Shown here: piece by piece, positions 1 to 8,138 of the stretch
Position numbering within the stretch: the first letter of the stretch is position 1
Layout of the letters: every line of letters begins with the position of its first letter
Assembly: GCA_002418865.1 (NCBI GenBank)
Contig: DIEY01000007.1
Span: 1 to 20,087, forward strand
Direction of reading: 5' to 3'
DNA from: Bacteroidales bacterium UBA5762
GTDB lineage: Bacteria > Bacteroidota > Bacteroidia > Bacteroidales > TTA-H9
Length of the DNA stretch: 20,087 nucleotides
Position numbers and translations under genes: made by a program
Notes under the pieces: generated by a model
The model's database searches: none
Seen by the model: only the letters and a program-made list of their open reading frames with translations
Told to the model about the DNA's origin: nothing

Positions 1-4
1 TTTA

Positions 5-1201
5 TTAAGAAAGAGTATTTTCTACATATTGGTAAATCAGATTTACACTATTTTCCCAAGTATGACTGCGAGCTATATCTTTACGTTTACGCCTCAATTC
101 TTCATTATCTTCTTTTAATGCTTTGTCAATCAGTCGAAGATAATCTTCATAGAAGTGAGCAAGATAAGTATAATCCTTAAAATAGTCCATGGCTTTAGTT
201 GCGGAAGCCACAATCGGTTTTCCCATAGCAAGGTATTCATCGATTTTACGTGGGTAATTACCATTGGTTATCTCGTTAATTAATTGAGGATTGATAGCTA
301 CATCAAAGGATTTTAAATAGTGGGGTAATTCATTCTCAGGTTTGGCTCCAAGAAAATAAACATTAGCCATTTGATGCAAATTTGATGTTTTAAATGTTTC
401 ATCTTCAGGGCCTATTAGTACAATATTCCAATGAGGTTTTTGTTGAGCTATGAACTCGAGTAATTTTATATCGAGCCTTAGTGCCGTCAGGTTCCCTATA
501 TAGCCAATGATAGGATGCGCTATATTATTCATTTCAACGGGTATTTCTATTTCTTTAATCTCGTCATTGAATAGGCTAATATCACATCCTTGACCCACCA
601 TATAACTATTTGGATTATACTTTGAAGCATACTCAGCATAAAGACTTGAATTAGTCACAACCAGATCGGCTTCCCTAATTAGTTCAGGTTCGAGTTTTAA
701 TCCATGTTTTTTCCAGTATGGAAAATTGATAAGATTGTCGCGCAGGTAATAAATGTAGATTTGAGGTTTTATATAATTTTTCATGTATAAACCCAGGAAG
801 ATGTGATTATCGTTGAAAAGGATAACATCCTTAAAACCAAGAGATGTTTTTGCTCTATTTATTTCTTTTGCAAATCTTTTATTGTTTTGTTGATTTAAAA
901 CATCGAAAAGCCAATCACATCTAATCCAGTTAATCGATGAAATAATAATCTTAGGATAAAATACCCACAGCTTTGGCTCAATTTGATGTATATCAGATAT
1001 TTCTCCTTTAATGATTTTTAAGCGTTTAATTACTTTATCATTATGGCGATTTTTTCGAATAGCATGAAAAGTTAAAGGGGGATTGATATAGAGTACTCTA
1101 TTATTTTTTGCAAATTCCATAGCAATGTTTTTGCAATTGCTGCCAATTTCGATATCCCACGGCTGAAGGCCAATCACTATAATATCCTTTCCTTTAATCA
1201 T
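5..1201 (-). CDS. GT-B fold glycosyltransferase, TuaH-like
   Basis: Predicted cytoplasmic glycosyltransferase of 398 residues that probably adds a sugar to the lipid-linked repeat unit. The N-terminal half opens with a strand and loop (GLQPWDIEIGSN, residues 11-22) and a VLYINPP segment (36-42). This arrangement is seen in the TuaH/TuaH-like group of teichuronic acid and capsule transferases. The C-terminal donor-binding half has IIGYIGNL (231-238), VLIGP (261-265) and PRKIDEYLAMGKPIVA (317-332), where Glu322 matches the conserved second Glu of GT4 enzymes. No membrane segment is evident. It is the last operon gene in the window, 12 bases after the preceding GT4 gene. Donor and acceptor sugars cannot be assigned. 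Confidence 0.8.
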   Translation of the reverse strand: MIKGKDIIVIGLQPWDIEIGSNCKNIAMEFAKNNRVLYINPPLTFHAIRKNRHNDKVIKRLKIIKGEISDIHQIEPKLWVFYPKIIISSINWIRCDWLFDVLNQQNNKRFAKEINRAKTSLGFKDVILFNDNHIFLGLYMKNYIKPQIYIYYLRDNLINFPYWKKHGLKLEPELIREADLVVTNSSLYAEYASKYNPNSYMVGQGCDISLFNDEIKEIEIPVEMNNIAHPIIGYIGNLTALRLDIKLLEFIAQQKPHWNIVLIGPEDETFKTSNLHQMANVYFLGAKPENELPHYLKSFDVAINPQLINEITNGNYPRKIDEYLAMGKPIVASATKAMDYFKDYTYLAHFYEDYLRLIDKALKEDNEELRRKRKDIARSHTWENSVNLIYQYVENTLS

Positions 1202-1213
1202 TTTGAAGACTAT

Positions 1214-2359
1214 TTATGAAGCCAAAACTTTTTCATATATGGTAAGTACTTTTTTAGCCATTTCTTCCCAGGTAAAACGTGAGGCTTGTTGAAATCCTTT
1301 CTCGATGAGGCGAATACGGAGATTTTGGTCGTTGAAAAGTTGAATCATGGCTTGGGTTATTTGTTCGGGATGATAAGGGTCGACCAATAGGGCGGCATCA
1401 TCGGCAATCTCGGGCATGCTGCTGGTATTACTCGTTATTACAGGCGCACCACAGGCCATGGCTTCTAATATGGGAATACCGAAACTCTCGCGTAAAGAAG
1501 GGTATAGAAAAATGGAACATAAAGAATAAATGGCAGGCAATTCATGATTAGGAACATAACCTGTAAGGTGAATGTGATCGAAAACTTCGGAGAAACCTGA
1601 TTCCTTCACTAATTTTTTTAGTTCTTTATGCTCGAAATCCAGCATCACTAAAGGAATTTGTTGTTGGGTCTCTCTTAAAAAATGCCCATAGGCCTTAATA
1701 ACACCAAGAGTATTTTTCTTTGGATCGGTATTCCCGAGATGAAAGAAAAACTGCTCGGGAAGATGATATTTTTCTTTGTAGTTGCGTAAGATCTCAGCAT
1801 CGGTTATGGGTTTAAAATAGCTACTAACTCCGTTGTAAACAGCGAATAATTTTTCTTCATTCAAGCCAAACAAGGAAGCAATTTGTTGTTTCTCGAACTG
1901 AGAAACAGTAATTACAGCCTTACACTTTTGCACAATATGTGGAACAACGAACCTTCTATACAGATTGCCCATTTTTTGATATGAAGTACCACTGCTCCCC
2001 ATTAGCTGACTAATACTTTTTTCAAGATAAATGACATCGTGAATTGTTACCACAAGAGGGACAGGGCACGAAAGGGGAGCAGTATTGCTTGTACAATGAA
2101 GCAAATCACACTGGTCAACTTTGGCTGCTTTTGGCAAGGCAATTTGCTCCCATAATGGATACGATGACATTTTTAGCGTTCTGATTTTGAAGTTGGAAGT
2201 TTCTTCAAGGCACGCAGTATCACTTCCATGTGCAACGTAGATATAATATTTATTTTGTTGATCTATTTTTTGTAATTGACGTATTAATTCCAAAGCAACC
2301 ATGTCCATGCCATGCTTTTTTTTGCGGAAGATACGTTGAGCTTCTATTCCAATAATCAT
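1214..2359 (-). CDS. Glycosyltransferase family 4 (GT4), mannosyltransferase-like
   Basis: Retaining GT4 enzyme of 381 residues, a usual length for the family. The N-terminal acceptor half (about 1-190) contains DLLHCTSN (85-92), a VVTIHDVIYLE strand-loop (103-113) and ITVSQFEKQQI (150-160). The C-terminal donor half contains FHLGNTDPKKN (206-216), with lysines expected to contact the nucleotide diphosphate. It also has the E-x7-E motif in ESFGIPILE (Glu291 and Glu299), followed by MACGAPVITSN. Enzymes of this shape often use GDP-mannose or related donors in exopolysaccharide loci, but specificity is inference. It sits 18 bases after the amidotransferase-like gene and 12 bases before the next transferase, consistent with co-translation. 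The ATG start is followed by a typical first beta strand (MIIGIEAQR). Confidence 0.88.
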   Translation of the reverse strand: MIIGIEAQRIFRKKKHGMDMVALELIRQLQKIDQQNKYYIYVAHGSDTACLEETSNFKIRTLKMSSYPLWEQIALPKAAKVDQCDLLHCTSNTAPLSCPVPLVVTIHDVIYLEKSISQLMGSSGTSYQKMGNLYRRFVVPHIVQKCKAVITVSQFEKQQIASLFGLNEEKLFAVYNGVSSYFKPITDAEILRNYKEKYHLPEQFFFHLGNTDPKKNTLGVIKAYGHFLRETQQQIPLVMLDFEHKELKKLVKESGFSEVFDHIHLTGYVPNHELPAIYSLCSIFLYPSLRESFGIPILEAMACGAPVITSNTSSMPEIADDAALLVDPYHPEQITQAMIQLFNDQNLRIRLIEKGFQQASRFTWEEMAKKVLTIYEKVLAS

Positions 2360-2377
2360 AACAAAGTGATTAAGAGA

Positions 2378-4225
2378 TTATAAAAAATCAGAAAGAGATT
2401 TTCCCTGATGTTGTTCTATATGAATTTCCCACCAAATAGCAATGACTAAAAGGTTGAAATATTTGAATGCAAGTGTCTGTCTATACCAGAACCATAAACT
2501 TTCATTCGAAGCTCTTTGATCATACTCAATAAAAAATGATTCGATAAGGGATTGATTGGCAAAATCTTTATAAAATCGGGAATTCCGTATAATTAGCTTT
2601 AAGACCTGCCGTCTTTCAGTATTTTTGAAAAAAAGTGGGAGGGGGGCAAATCCACCTTGCTTTTTACGATTGGTAATATAAGGAGGTAGTTCGTTTTTTA
2701 AATAGTTTTTATGAATAAACTTGGCAATGCCTTTTCCTTTAGCTAGTTCATCAACCGTACCTTTTGCTTTGTAAGTTCGCGGTAAGGTTAGAAGGAAATT
2801 ATAGAGATCGTTCGAAAGATAAGGAAAACTCAGATGATTACCGTAGAAGTCGGCAAGTTTGGAAGCCTTGAAAACGATTACCTCATTAATAACTTGTTCG
2901 ATGTCGATAAGGAAATTCCTTGCATAGTATAACTCATCGAATGAATCGTAATGGTGCGGATAATTTTGACAATAGGAGTAATTTTTTGGAGAATGCAGTA
3001 AATTACAAATACGGGCTGCTTGTTGCAAATGGAATCCAAAACAATCGCTTTCAATAATTTTCAGGATTTTACGGTTATGAAAATTCAATCGGAATGCTTG
3101 TACATTTTTATTGAAGAATGGATTGGAGCCAGCATTATTGAGTATCTTCTGTAGCCATGACAGACCAGCTCGTTGCAATTTCCAATGCATAGCCAACTCT
3201 TTGATGGAAGTTCCAAACATTTGGTCATTCCCATCACCGCCTAAGATGACATCGAAGTGAAGATCTTTGGCTAATTTCATAGTTAAATCATTTACCATGA
3301 GGCCTCCCTCCTGAAAAGGATCACCCAATTGACGGATAATAAGAGGAATATCGTCGAGTTCTTTTCCATTGATTTCGTAACTTAAAAAGTCGGCTTCAAA
3401 ATCTTTGGCAAGTTTTTTTGCCAGAGGCACTTCAGTCCAAGGATTATCTTTAAAACCAATGGAAATAGCCGTAATTTTCCCATAATAAGCCTGACGCAAA
3501 GCCCATAGATTGCCTCCCGAATCGTATCCTCCACTTAATAATACTCCAACATTTTGACTACTTCCCAAACGATCTTTAATAGAGTCTTCATGGAGCTGTT
3601 TATACATTTGAGTTGCTTCTTCTATTGTTCCATTATAAGTGCCAGCATTATTTATGAAGGTATCGAAATGATAAAAACTTTCTATTTTCAATGAATTGTT
3701 TTGATACTTCAGCATAGAGCCAGCAGGTAATTTCATAATACCTTTCAGTGAGGTAGAAGGGGAAGGGATGTAACCTATTCCTAAAAAAGTCATCAAAGAT
3801 TCATTGTCAATCTGTGGAGAGGCATCGAGCAAACGAAGAAGATGATAGAGATGGCTCGAAAAGAAACCACTGCTGTAATACACTTGAGGTCCAGCACCCG
3901 TTCTATCTCTCCATACATTCAATTCATTCCCGTTTTGCATGATAACTACAAATTCTCCATCAGCCAAAGTGCTCCACGCATCTCCTTTTAAAATAAAAAG
4001 GTCGTGAATGATTTGGCAAGCATTATGGCCAGGCAAATCATACTTTTTTTTGAGTTGTTCGAGATTATAAATATTTCCTAAACATAATGCAGTATATTCA
4101 TCACATGAGCAAAAAGCAGCATTCTGGTCAAAGGCAAGGTTGTGATATATTTTCAAACCTATTTCTCTGCTAATCGAGTTTTGTAAGTCCTTCTCCCTTT
4201 CGAAACTACCGTAAAATTGATGCAT
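2378..4225 (-). CDS. Asparagine-synthetase-like amidotransferase lacking the catalytic Cys
   Basis: Two-domain protein of 615 residues related to AsnB. The N-terminal Ntn/GATase II-like domain (about 1-190) keeps landmarks such as LGNIYNLEQL (49-58) and WRDRTGAGPQVYY (105-117). It begins MHQFYG, however, so the Cys normally exposed at position 2 as glutaminase nucleophile is absent; an in-frame stop lies just upstream, so no earlier start can restore it. The C-terminal ATP pyrophosphatase domain has the PP-loop SGGYDSGG (231-238) and a second motif LGGDGNDQMFG (328-338). Proteins like this in polysaccharide loci are thought to amidate sugar carboxylates or make amide bonds using another ammonia or amine source. 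That role is inference here. It lies 12 bases downstream of the membrane GT2 gene. Substrate unknown. Confidence 0.82.
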   Translation of the reverse strand: MHQFYGSFEREKDLQNSISREIGLKIYHNLAFDQNAAFCSCDEYTALCLGNIYNLEQLKKKYDLPGHNACQIIHDLFILKGDAWSTLADGEFVVIMQNGNELNVWRDRTGAGPQVYYSSGFFSSHLYHLLRLLDASPQIDNESLMTFLGIGYIPSPSTSLKGIMKLPAGSMLKYQNNSLKIESFYHFDTFINNAGTYNGTIEEATQMYKQLHEDSIKDRLGSSQNVGVLLSGGYDSGGNLWALRQAYYGKITAISIGFKDNPWTEVPLAKKLAKDFEADFLSYEINGKELDDIPLIIRQLGDPFQEGGLMVNDLTMKLAKDLHFDVILGGDGNDQMFGTSIKELAMHWKLQRAGLSWLQKILNNAGSNPFFNKNVQAFRLNFHNRKILKIIESDCFGFHLQQAARICNLLHSPKNYSYCQNYPHHYDSFDELYYARNFLIDIEQVINEVIVFKASKLADFYGNHLSFPYLSNDLYNFLLTLPRTYKAKGTVDELAKGKGIAKFIHKNYLKNELPPYITNRKKQGGFAPLPLFFKNTERRQVLKLIIRNSRFYKDFANQSLIESFFIEYDQRASNESLWFWYRQTLAFKYFNLLVIAIWWEIHIEQHQGKSLSDFL

Positions 4226-4237
4226 AATAATTGAATA

Positions 4238-5452
4238 TTAATTTTTGTGAGATGTTAAATTGTCGGCCGTTCCATGAACAGTATGAATAAATTGTTGATT
4301 GGCTCCTTTGGTTCTGAAAAGACTCAAAGTCATTAAAACAATACCTTGAGGGAGATATTTCAAGGCAAGAAGCATGTTTTTATTAAAAAATCGTTTAGGA
4401 ATGCTGATAGCAACGTCGAGAACAATCACCACGAATAAACCCAACCATAGTAATGAAGCAATTTTTTGTTTCATTAACAGATTGATTATAACGAAAATGA
4501 CAGTAAAGACAAAAGTAGCGGCTAAAATAAGCACGCGTGGAAGCTGCAGAAATTGAAAGGTTTTATTGAAATACTCTATATTTCCATGTTTGAATAAATA
4601 ATACACAGAATCGCTAAAATATTTTCCGAAATAGTGTAATTGGGCTGACAGCCAACGGCGTCGCTGATTATGAAATACTTCAGGTTTCTGCACTTTCTCA
4701 TCATATACTATAGCATCATGTCGGTAATATATTTTATAGCCCTTTCTCAACAATTCTACTTCAATTTCTTTATCGAAGCCCCCAATAGCCTTTATGGTTG
4801 GAATAAGATTTTTAAAGAATTTGAAATCGAAAGCAACGCCTGAACCTATTATAGCCGCCGATAGACCTAATCGCCTATGCCCTTTTCTAAAGATGTGATT
4901 GTTGATTTCTTCACTGATGGCATCGAGTATGGCAAAAGGCGTATTCATATTTTTAGCTATGCGATGCCCTTGAACGGTAACTGCATCTCCATGAAAACAT
5001 TGATTTGTTTTTTTGAGAAAATCTGGTGCCATTACATTATCGGCATCCAAAATGACACATATATCATAATTTGAGGACATTTGTTCCATGGCGGCATTCA
5101 AAGCTTTTGCTTTAGTGCTTTTCTCGAATTTTACTTCTATCACCTGGATGGGTAATTGTTTCAGTTCACGAATGGTTGAGGGTTGTATAGAATCGGCAAT
5201 CACGTATATATCGTAAAGCTCGTTCGGATAATCTTGTTCTAATGCTTTACGAGCCACATCCACAATAACATTATCTTCTTTATATGCAGGGATAAGCACT
5301 GCAATACGTCTAAAATCAGGTACATCAGAATAATCCTTTCGGCTTGGGAACAATCCGGCAACGGCAAAAATAAATAAATATAAACCTGAAATACCCAAAT
5401 AAACCCAGAGAATTGTCTGTAATATATTTATAATGAGATAAATAATTGACAT
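4238..5452 (-). CDS. Membrane-bound GT2 glycosyltransferase (cellulose synthase/hyaluronan synthase-like)
   Basis: Inverting GT2 enzyme of 404 residues anchored in the inner membrane. A hydrophobic N-terminal helix (about 4-35) precedes the cytoplasmic GT-A domain, which starts at IAVLIPAYKED (50-60). The metal/nucleotide-binding DxD is DADN (136-139). GGFDKEIEVELL (224-235) is the likely acceptor/base region, and QRRRW (263-267) matches the QxxRW signature of processive-type GT2s. Two or three hydrophobic helices follow (about 303-350 and 362-380). The signature resembles processive synthases, but the family also contains single-addition enzymes, so processivity cannot be decided. Part of the operon, 27 bases after the upstream GT2 gene. 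The C-terminal tail after the last helix is short and polar. Confidence 0.85.
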   Translation of the reverse strand: MSIIYLIINILQTILWVYLGISGLYLFIFAVAGLFPSRKDYSDVPDFRRIAVLIPAYKEDNVIVDVARKALEQDYPNELYDIYVIADSIQPSTIRELKQLPIQVIEVKFEKSTKAKALNAAMEQMSSNYDICVILDADNVMAPDFLKKTNQCFHGDAVTVQGHRIAKNMNTPFAILDAISEEINNHIFRKGHRRLGLSAAIIGSGVAFDFKFFKNLIPTIKAIGGFDKEIEVELLRKGYKIYYRHDAIVYDEKVQKPEVFHNQRRRWLSAQLHYFGKYFSDSVYYLFKHGNIEYFNKTFQFLQLPRVLILAATFVFTVIFVIINLLMKQKIASLLWLGLFVVIVLDVAISIPKRFFNKNMLLALKYLPQGIVLMTLSLFRTKGANQQFIHTVHGTADNLTSHKN

Positions 5453-5479
5453 TGATGATATTTTAGTTTTTCTAAAAGT

Positions 5480-6397
5480 TTATAAATAAGGATTCTCAAA
5501 AATTTCAGGATTGTTTAAATTATGGATGTTCCAACCTATGGCACGAAGGTAAGCAGAAAGCTTGGAAAATTTACCCTTAACAAGATAAAGAAGGATATTC
5601 TTAGGTATAGCAATCATTATTTGATAAACAATAGCCAGAAAAAGGTACAAGCCTTTCGAATTTCTTCGTAAATAGATTATTCGGTTTCGATTCAGGTAAT
5701 ACACTTTAAGCTGACTTTGATTACCAGTAGAGAGGCTTTCCTTATGATAGACCTTAGAATATCCTGAATACCATAATTGATAACCAGCCTTTTTGATACG
5801 TTCACACCAATCGGCTTCTTCGTAATACAAGAAATAAACGTACGACATCATTCCAACTATTTTTATCACTTCAATAGGTACCATCATAGCTGCTCCATGA
5901 CAAAAACCCGTAGTACATTCATAATCATATTGTCCTCGATCTGTTTCTCTGTAACCAATTGCAGAATTTCGCATTGTTATGGGATGAATAGGGGTGAAGC
6001 CGGCATATTGAATGCGTTGAGGGTCGTTATAAAATAGAATTTTTGGACTTACACCTCCTATGCGAGGATTCGATTCACAAAGTTTAATTAAAGGTTCGAG
6101 AAAGTTGGGGGTCACAACTACATCATTATTCAAAAGCAGTATATACTTTCCCTTGGCTTGCATGATGCCCAAATTATTACCAGCTGCAAATCCATAATTG
6201 ATAGGACTCTTTATAATTCTAACAGAGGGAAAAATATGGTTTATTCTTTTCGCATTCTCTATGGTGGAATCATTATCAACAACCAGTAATTCTATGTTAG
6301 GATAGGTAATTTTGGTCAATGATTCAATTAAAGCCAGAGTTGAGGCAGCTTGGTTATAATTCACTGTGATAATGGATACAAGTGGAAATTTCATCAA
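5480..6397 (-). CDS. GT2 glycosyltransferase, rhamnosyltransferase (WbbL)-like, copy A
   Basis: GT2 enzyme of 305 residues, predicted to act at the cytoplasmic membrane face on the lipid-linked repeat unit. It opens with VSIITVNYNQ (7-16), has VVDNDST (39-45) and the NND form of the metal-binding motif in LLLNNDVVVTP (87-97). It then carries YFLYYEEADWCERI and a YHKE motif typical of dTDP-rhamnosyltransferase-like members. A hydrophobic stretch near the C-terminus (LFLAIVYQIMIAIPKN) may dip into the membrane. It is clearly paralogous to the gene at 7188-8114, sharing for example the identical KGKYILLLNND and YFLYYEE blocks. The methyltransferase gene lies between the two copies. Rhamnose as the donor is a family-based guess. 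Confidence 0.87.
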   Translation of the reverse strand: MMKFPLVSIITVNYNQAASTLALIESLTKITYPNIELLVVDNDSTIENAKRINHIFPSVRIIKSPINYGFAAGNNLGIMQAKGKYILLLNNDVVVTPNFLEPLIKLCESNPRIGGVSPKILFYNDPQRIQYAGFTPIHPITMRNSAIGYRETDRGQYDYECTTGFCHGAAMMVPIEVIKIVGMMSYVYFLYYEEADWCERIKKAGYQLWYSGYSKVYHKESLSTGNQSQLKVYYLNRNRIIYLRRNSKGLYLFLAIVYQIMIAIPKNILLYLVKGKFSKLSAYLRAIGWNIHNLNNPEIFENPYL

Positions 6398-6410
6398 TAT
6401 TTCGAATGAA

Positions 6411-7184
6411 TTAAGATGATTTTTTATCTTTAACCAAGGTAATGAAAAATCCGCTTGAAAAATTCAAAGGAAGAAGATCTGCCAGATGGCAATCGAGCTT
6501 TTGTAAGGTTGAAGAGTGACGGGTAAGCAGACTGAATGGGAAAACCTTTTCGAGGAAACAAGCAGGATGAATATCTATAATTTTTAATTCGGATTTTTGT
6601 GCCATTTGTGTAAGCTGTCGAATGGTATAAAATTGAACATGTTCGAGTGAAAAATTATTCGATTGTACAGTAAAGCTTTTGTAGCCCAATGATTTTTTAA
6701 AAAAACTCAGTATCTTCCATAAAATCTTGGTATTTCTTTTTATCCATTGAACCGGTCTTGTTACAAATAATTCACGTGGTCCTCTGCCATTAGGAACTGT
6801 AACTATAAATAAACCCTCATTCGCAAGCATTCTACCAATGGTTTTCATTACCGGTAAAGGCTGGTATAAATGCTCGAGAACCTCGCTACAAATGATTACA
6901 TCGAATATTCTATTGGGTTCAATTTCCTCGGCTGCTACTTTTTGATACTCCAATCCTTTCCATTGAAAATCTTTTTTTGCTTGTTGAATAGAACCCTCGT
7001 CCACATCTATACCTAATGCGTAATGACCTTCTCGAGCCAGTTGGTAGCATATATTTCCACTGCCGCAACCTACCTCAAGGATACAAAGCGGTTTGCTATT
7101 AAGCGAGCTAACTTTATCGAGAATGTACTTTAAACGCTTTAGGTCCTCAGCCATTGTATAATGCGTGTAGTTAATGAATGTCAT
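6411..7184 (-). CDS. Class I SAM-dependent methyltransferase (UbiG/Methyltransf_11-like)
   Basis: Soluble methyltransferase of 257 residues. SAM-binding motif I is LEVGCGSGN (36-44); the acidic end of the second strand is GIDVDEG (58-64); motif II/III is DVIICSEVLEHL (95-106); and GLFIVTVPNGRG (124-135) follows. This is the pattern of UbiG-like methyltransferases often found in polysaccharide clusters, where they methylate a sugar hydroxyl on the repeat unit or cap chain ends. The sugar substrate is not deducible. It sits between two paralogous GT2 genes, 3 bases after one and 13 bases before the other, suggesting it may modify a residue they add. Met11 is an alternative start, but Met1 fits the tight spacing. 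Confidence 0.87.
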   Translation of the reverse strand: MTFINYTHYTMAEDLKRLKYILDKVSSLNSKPLCILEVGCGSGNICYQLAREGHYALGIDVDEGSIQQAKKDFQWKGLEYQKVAAEEIEPNRIFDVIICSEVLEHLYQPLPVMKTIGRMLANEGLFIVTVPNGRGPRELFVTRPVQWIKRNTKILWKILSFFKKSLGYKSFTVQSNNFSLEHVQFYTIRQLTQMAQKSELKIIDIHPACFLEKVFPFSLLTRHSSTLQKLDCHLADLLPLNFSSGFFITLVKDKKSS

Positions 7185-7187
7185 CTT

Positions 7188-8114
7188 TTATAGTTTTGGA
7201 TGATAATGAATTTTTTTGGAGTTCAAATGTTTTAAATGCCACATAATGGCCTTATGATAAGCTAAGAATAAATCCGCTCGGCCTCGAAACAAAAAGGAAA
7301 GTGCATTTTTAGGTATAGCTATAAAAAATTGATAAATGATGGCTAAGCTTAAGATGGGTTGTTTTACGTTTCTACGCATAAAAAGAATACGCGAGCGATT
7401 CATGTAATAGGTTCTAGTGGGGCTGTTTTTCCCAGTTGAAATCGATTCTTTATGATATATCAGCGAATTATGAACGTAATAGATTTTATAACCTGCTTGG
7501 CGGATGCGATGCGACCAATCGAGCTCTTCGTAATAGAGAAAGTAAATATCGGCCAGTAGGCCTACTTCTTCAATCACTTTGCGAGGTACTAACATGGCTG
7601 CTCCATGTGCATAAGCCGATTCGGTATCTTCATCAAATTGTCCATTATCTTGAATACCAAAACCCCAGCCTTTACTACGAGCCGTAAATTGATTAATCTT
7701 CGAAATTCCTGTAAATTGAAGGATTTCGGGCGAATGTTGAAATTTGATTTTGGGACTAACTGCCCCAATCTGCGAGTCGTTTTCACATTTTTCAACCAGA
7801 GGTTCCAAAAAACCAGGTGTCACTTCCGTATCATTATTCAATAAAAGTATATACTTGCCTTTTGCCTCCCTCATGCCTATATTGTTGCCTCCGGCAAAGC
7901 CCAAGTTTTCATTCAGTTGTATGAATTTTACTTCAGGATATAATTTGGGAATAATACCCGGATCATCGTGTGGAGAAGCATTATCTATCACAATAATTTC
8001 GATGTTTTTATAGGTAATTTTCCGAAGTGATTCCAGCATTTGGCATGTAACCTCAGGGTGATCATAATTAATACTGATGATGGATACTAATGGTTGGCCG
8101 ATTGAATTCATCAC
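7188..8114 (-). CDS. GT2 glycosyltransferase, rhamnosyltransferase (WbbL)-like, copy B
   Basis: GT2 enzyme of 308 residues, close in length and motif order to the copy at 5480-6397. It has VSIISINYDHP (10-20), IVIDNASP (41-48), LGFAGGNN (71-78), the metal-binding LLLNNDTEVTP (90-100) and YFLYYEELDWSHRI. The YHKE motif precedes a hydrophobic C-terminal stretch (SLAIIYQFFIAIPKN). By eye the two copies agree at roughly half their positions, so they look like an old duplication that may now add different or successive residues. The gene begins 24 bases after the Wzy-like gene and ends 3 bases before the methyltransferase. Donor specificity is unknown. Confidence 0.87.
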   Translation of the reverse strand: MMNSIGQPLVSIISINYDHPEVTCQMLESLRKITYKNIEIIVIDNASPHDDPGIIPKLYPEVKFIQLNENLGFAGGNNIGMREAKGKYILLLNNDTEVTPGFLEPLVEKCENDSQIGAVSPKIKFQHSPEILQFTGISKINQFTARSKGWGFGIQDNGQFDEDTESAYAHGAAMLVPRKVIEEVGLLADIYFLYYEELDWSHRIRQAGYKIYYVHNSLIYHKESISTGKNSPTRTYYMNRSRILFMRRNVKQPILSLAIIYQFFIAIPKNALSFLFRGRADLFLAYHKAIMWHLKHLNSKKIHYHPKL

Positions 8115-8138
8115 TTTGTTATAAATACTTAAGTAGTT

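Noticed and set aside
2638..2650. Homopolymer run of G/C in the AsnB-like gene as a phase-variation site
   Set aside because: Only six identical bases in a row, well into the gene and in an intact reading frame; too short to argue for slippage-based switching.
2677..2690. Plus-strand AAGGAGGTA resembling a Shine-Dalgarno sequence
   Set aside because: It lies inside a minus-strand coding region with no plus-strand gene after it, and this phylum rarely uses such sites.
4374..5074. Plus-strand open frames opposite the membrane GT2 gene
   Set aside because: They lie antisense to a well-supported GT2 with intact motifs and show no recognisable domains; treated as chance frames. The same applies to plus-strand frames within the other operon genes and uvrB.
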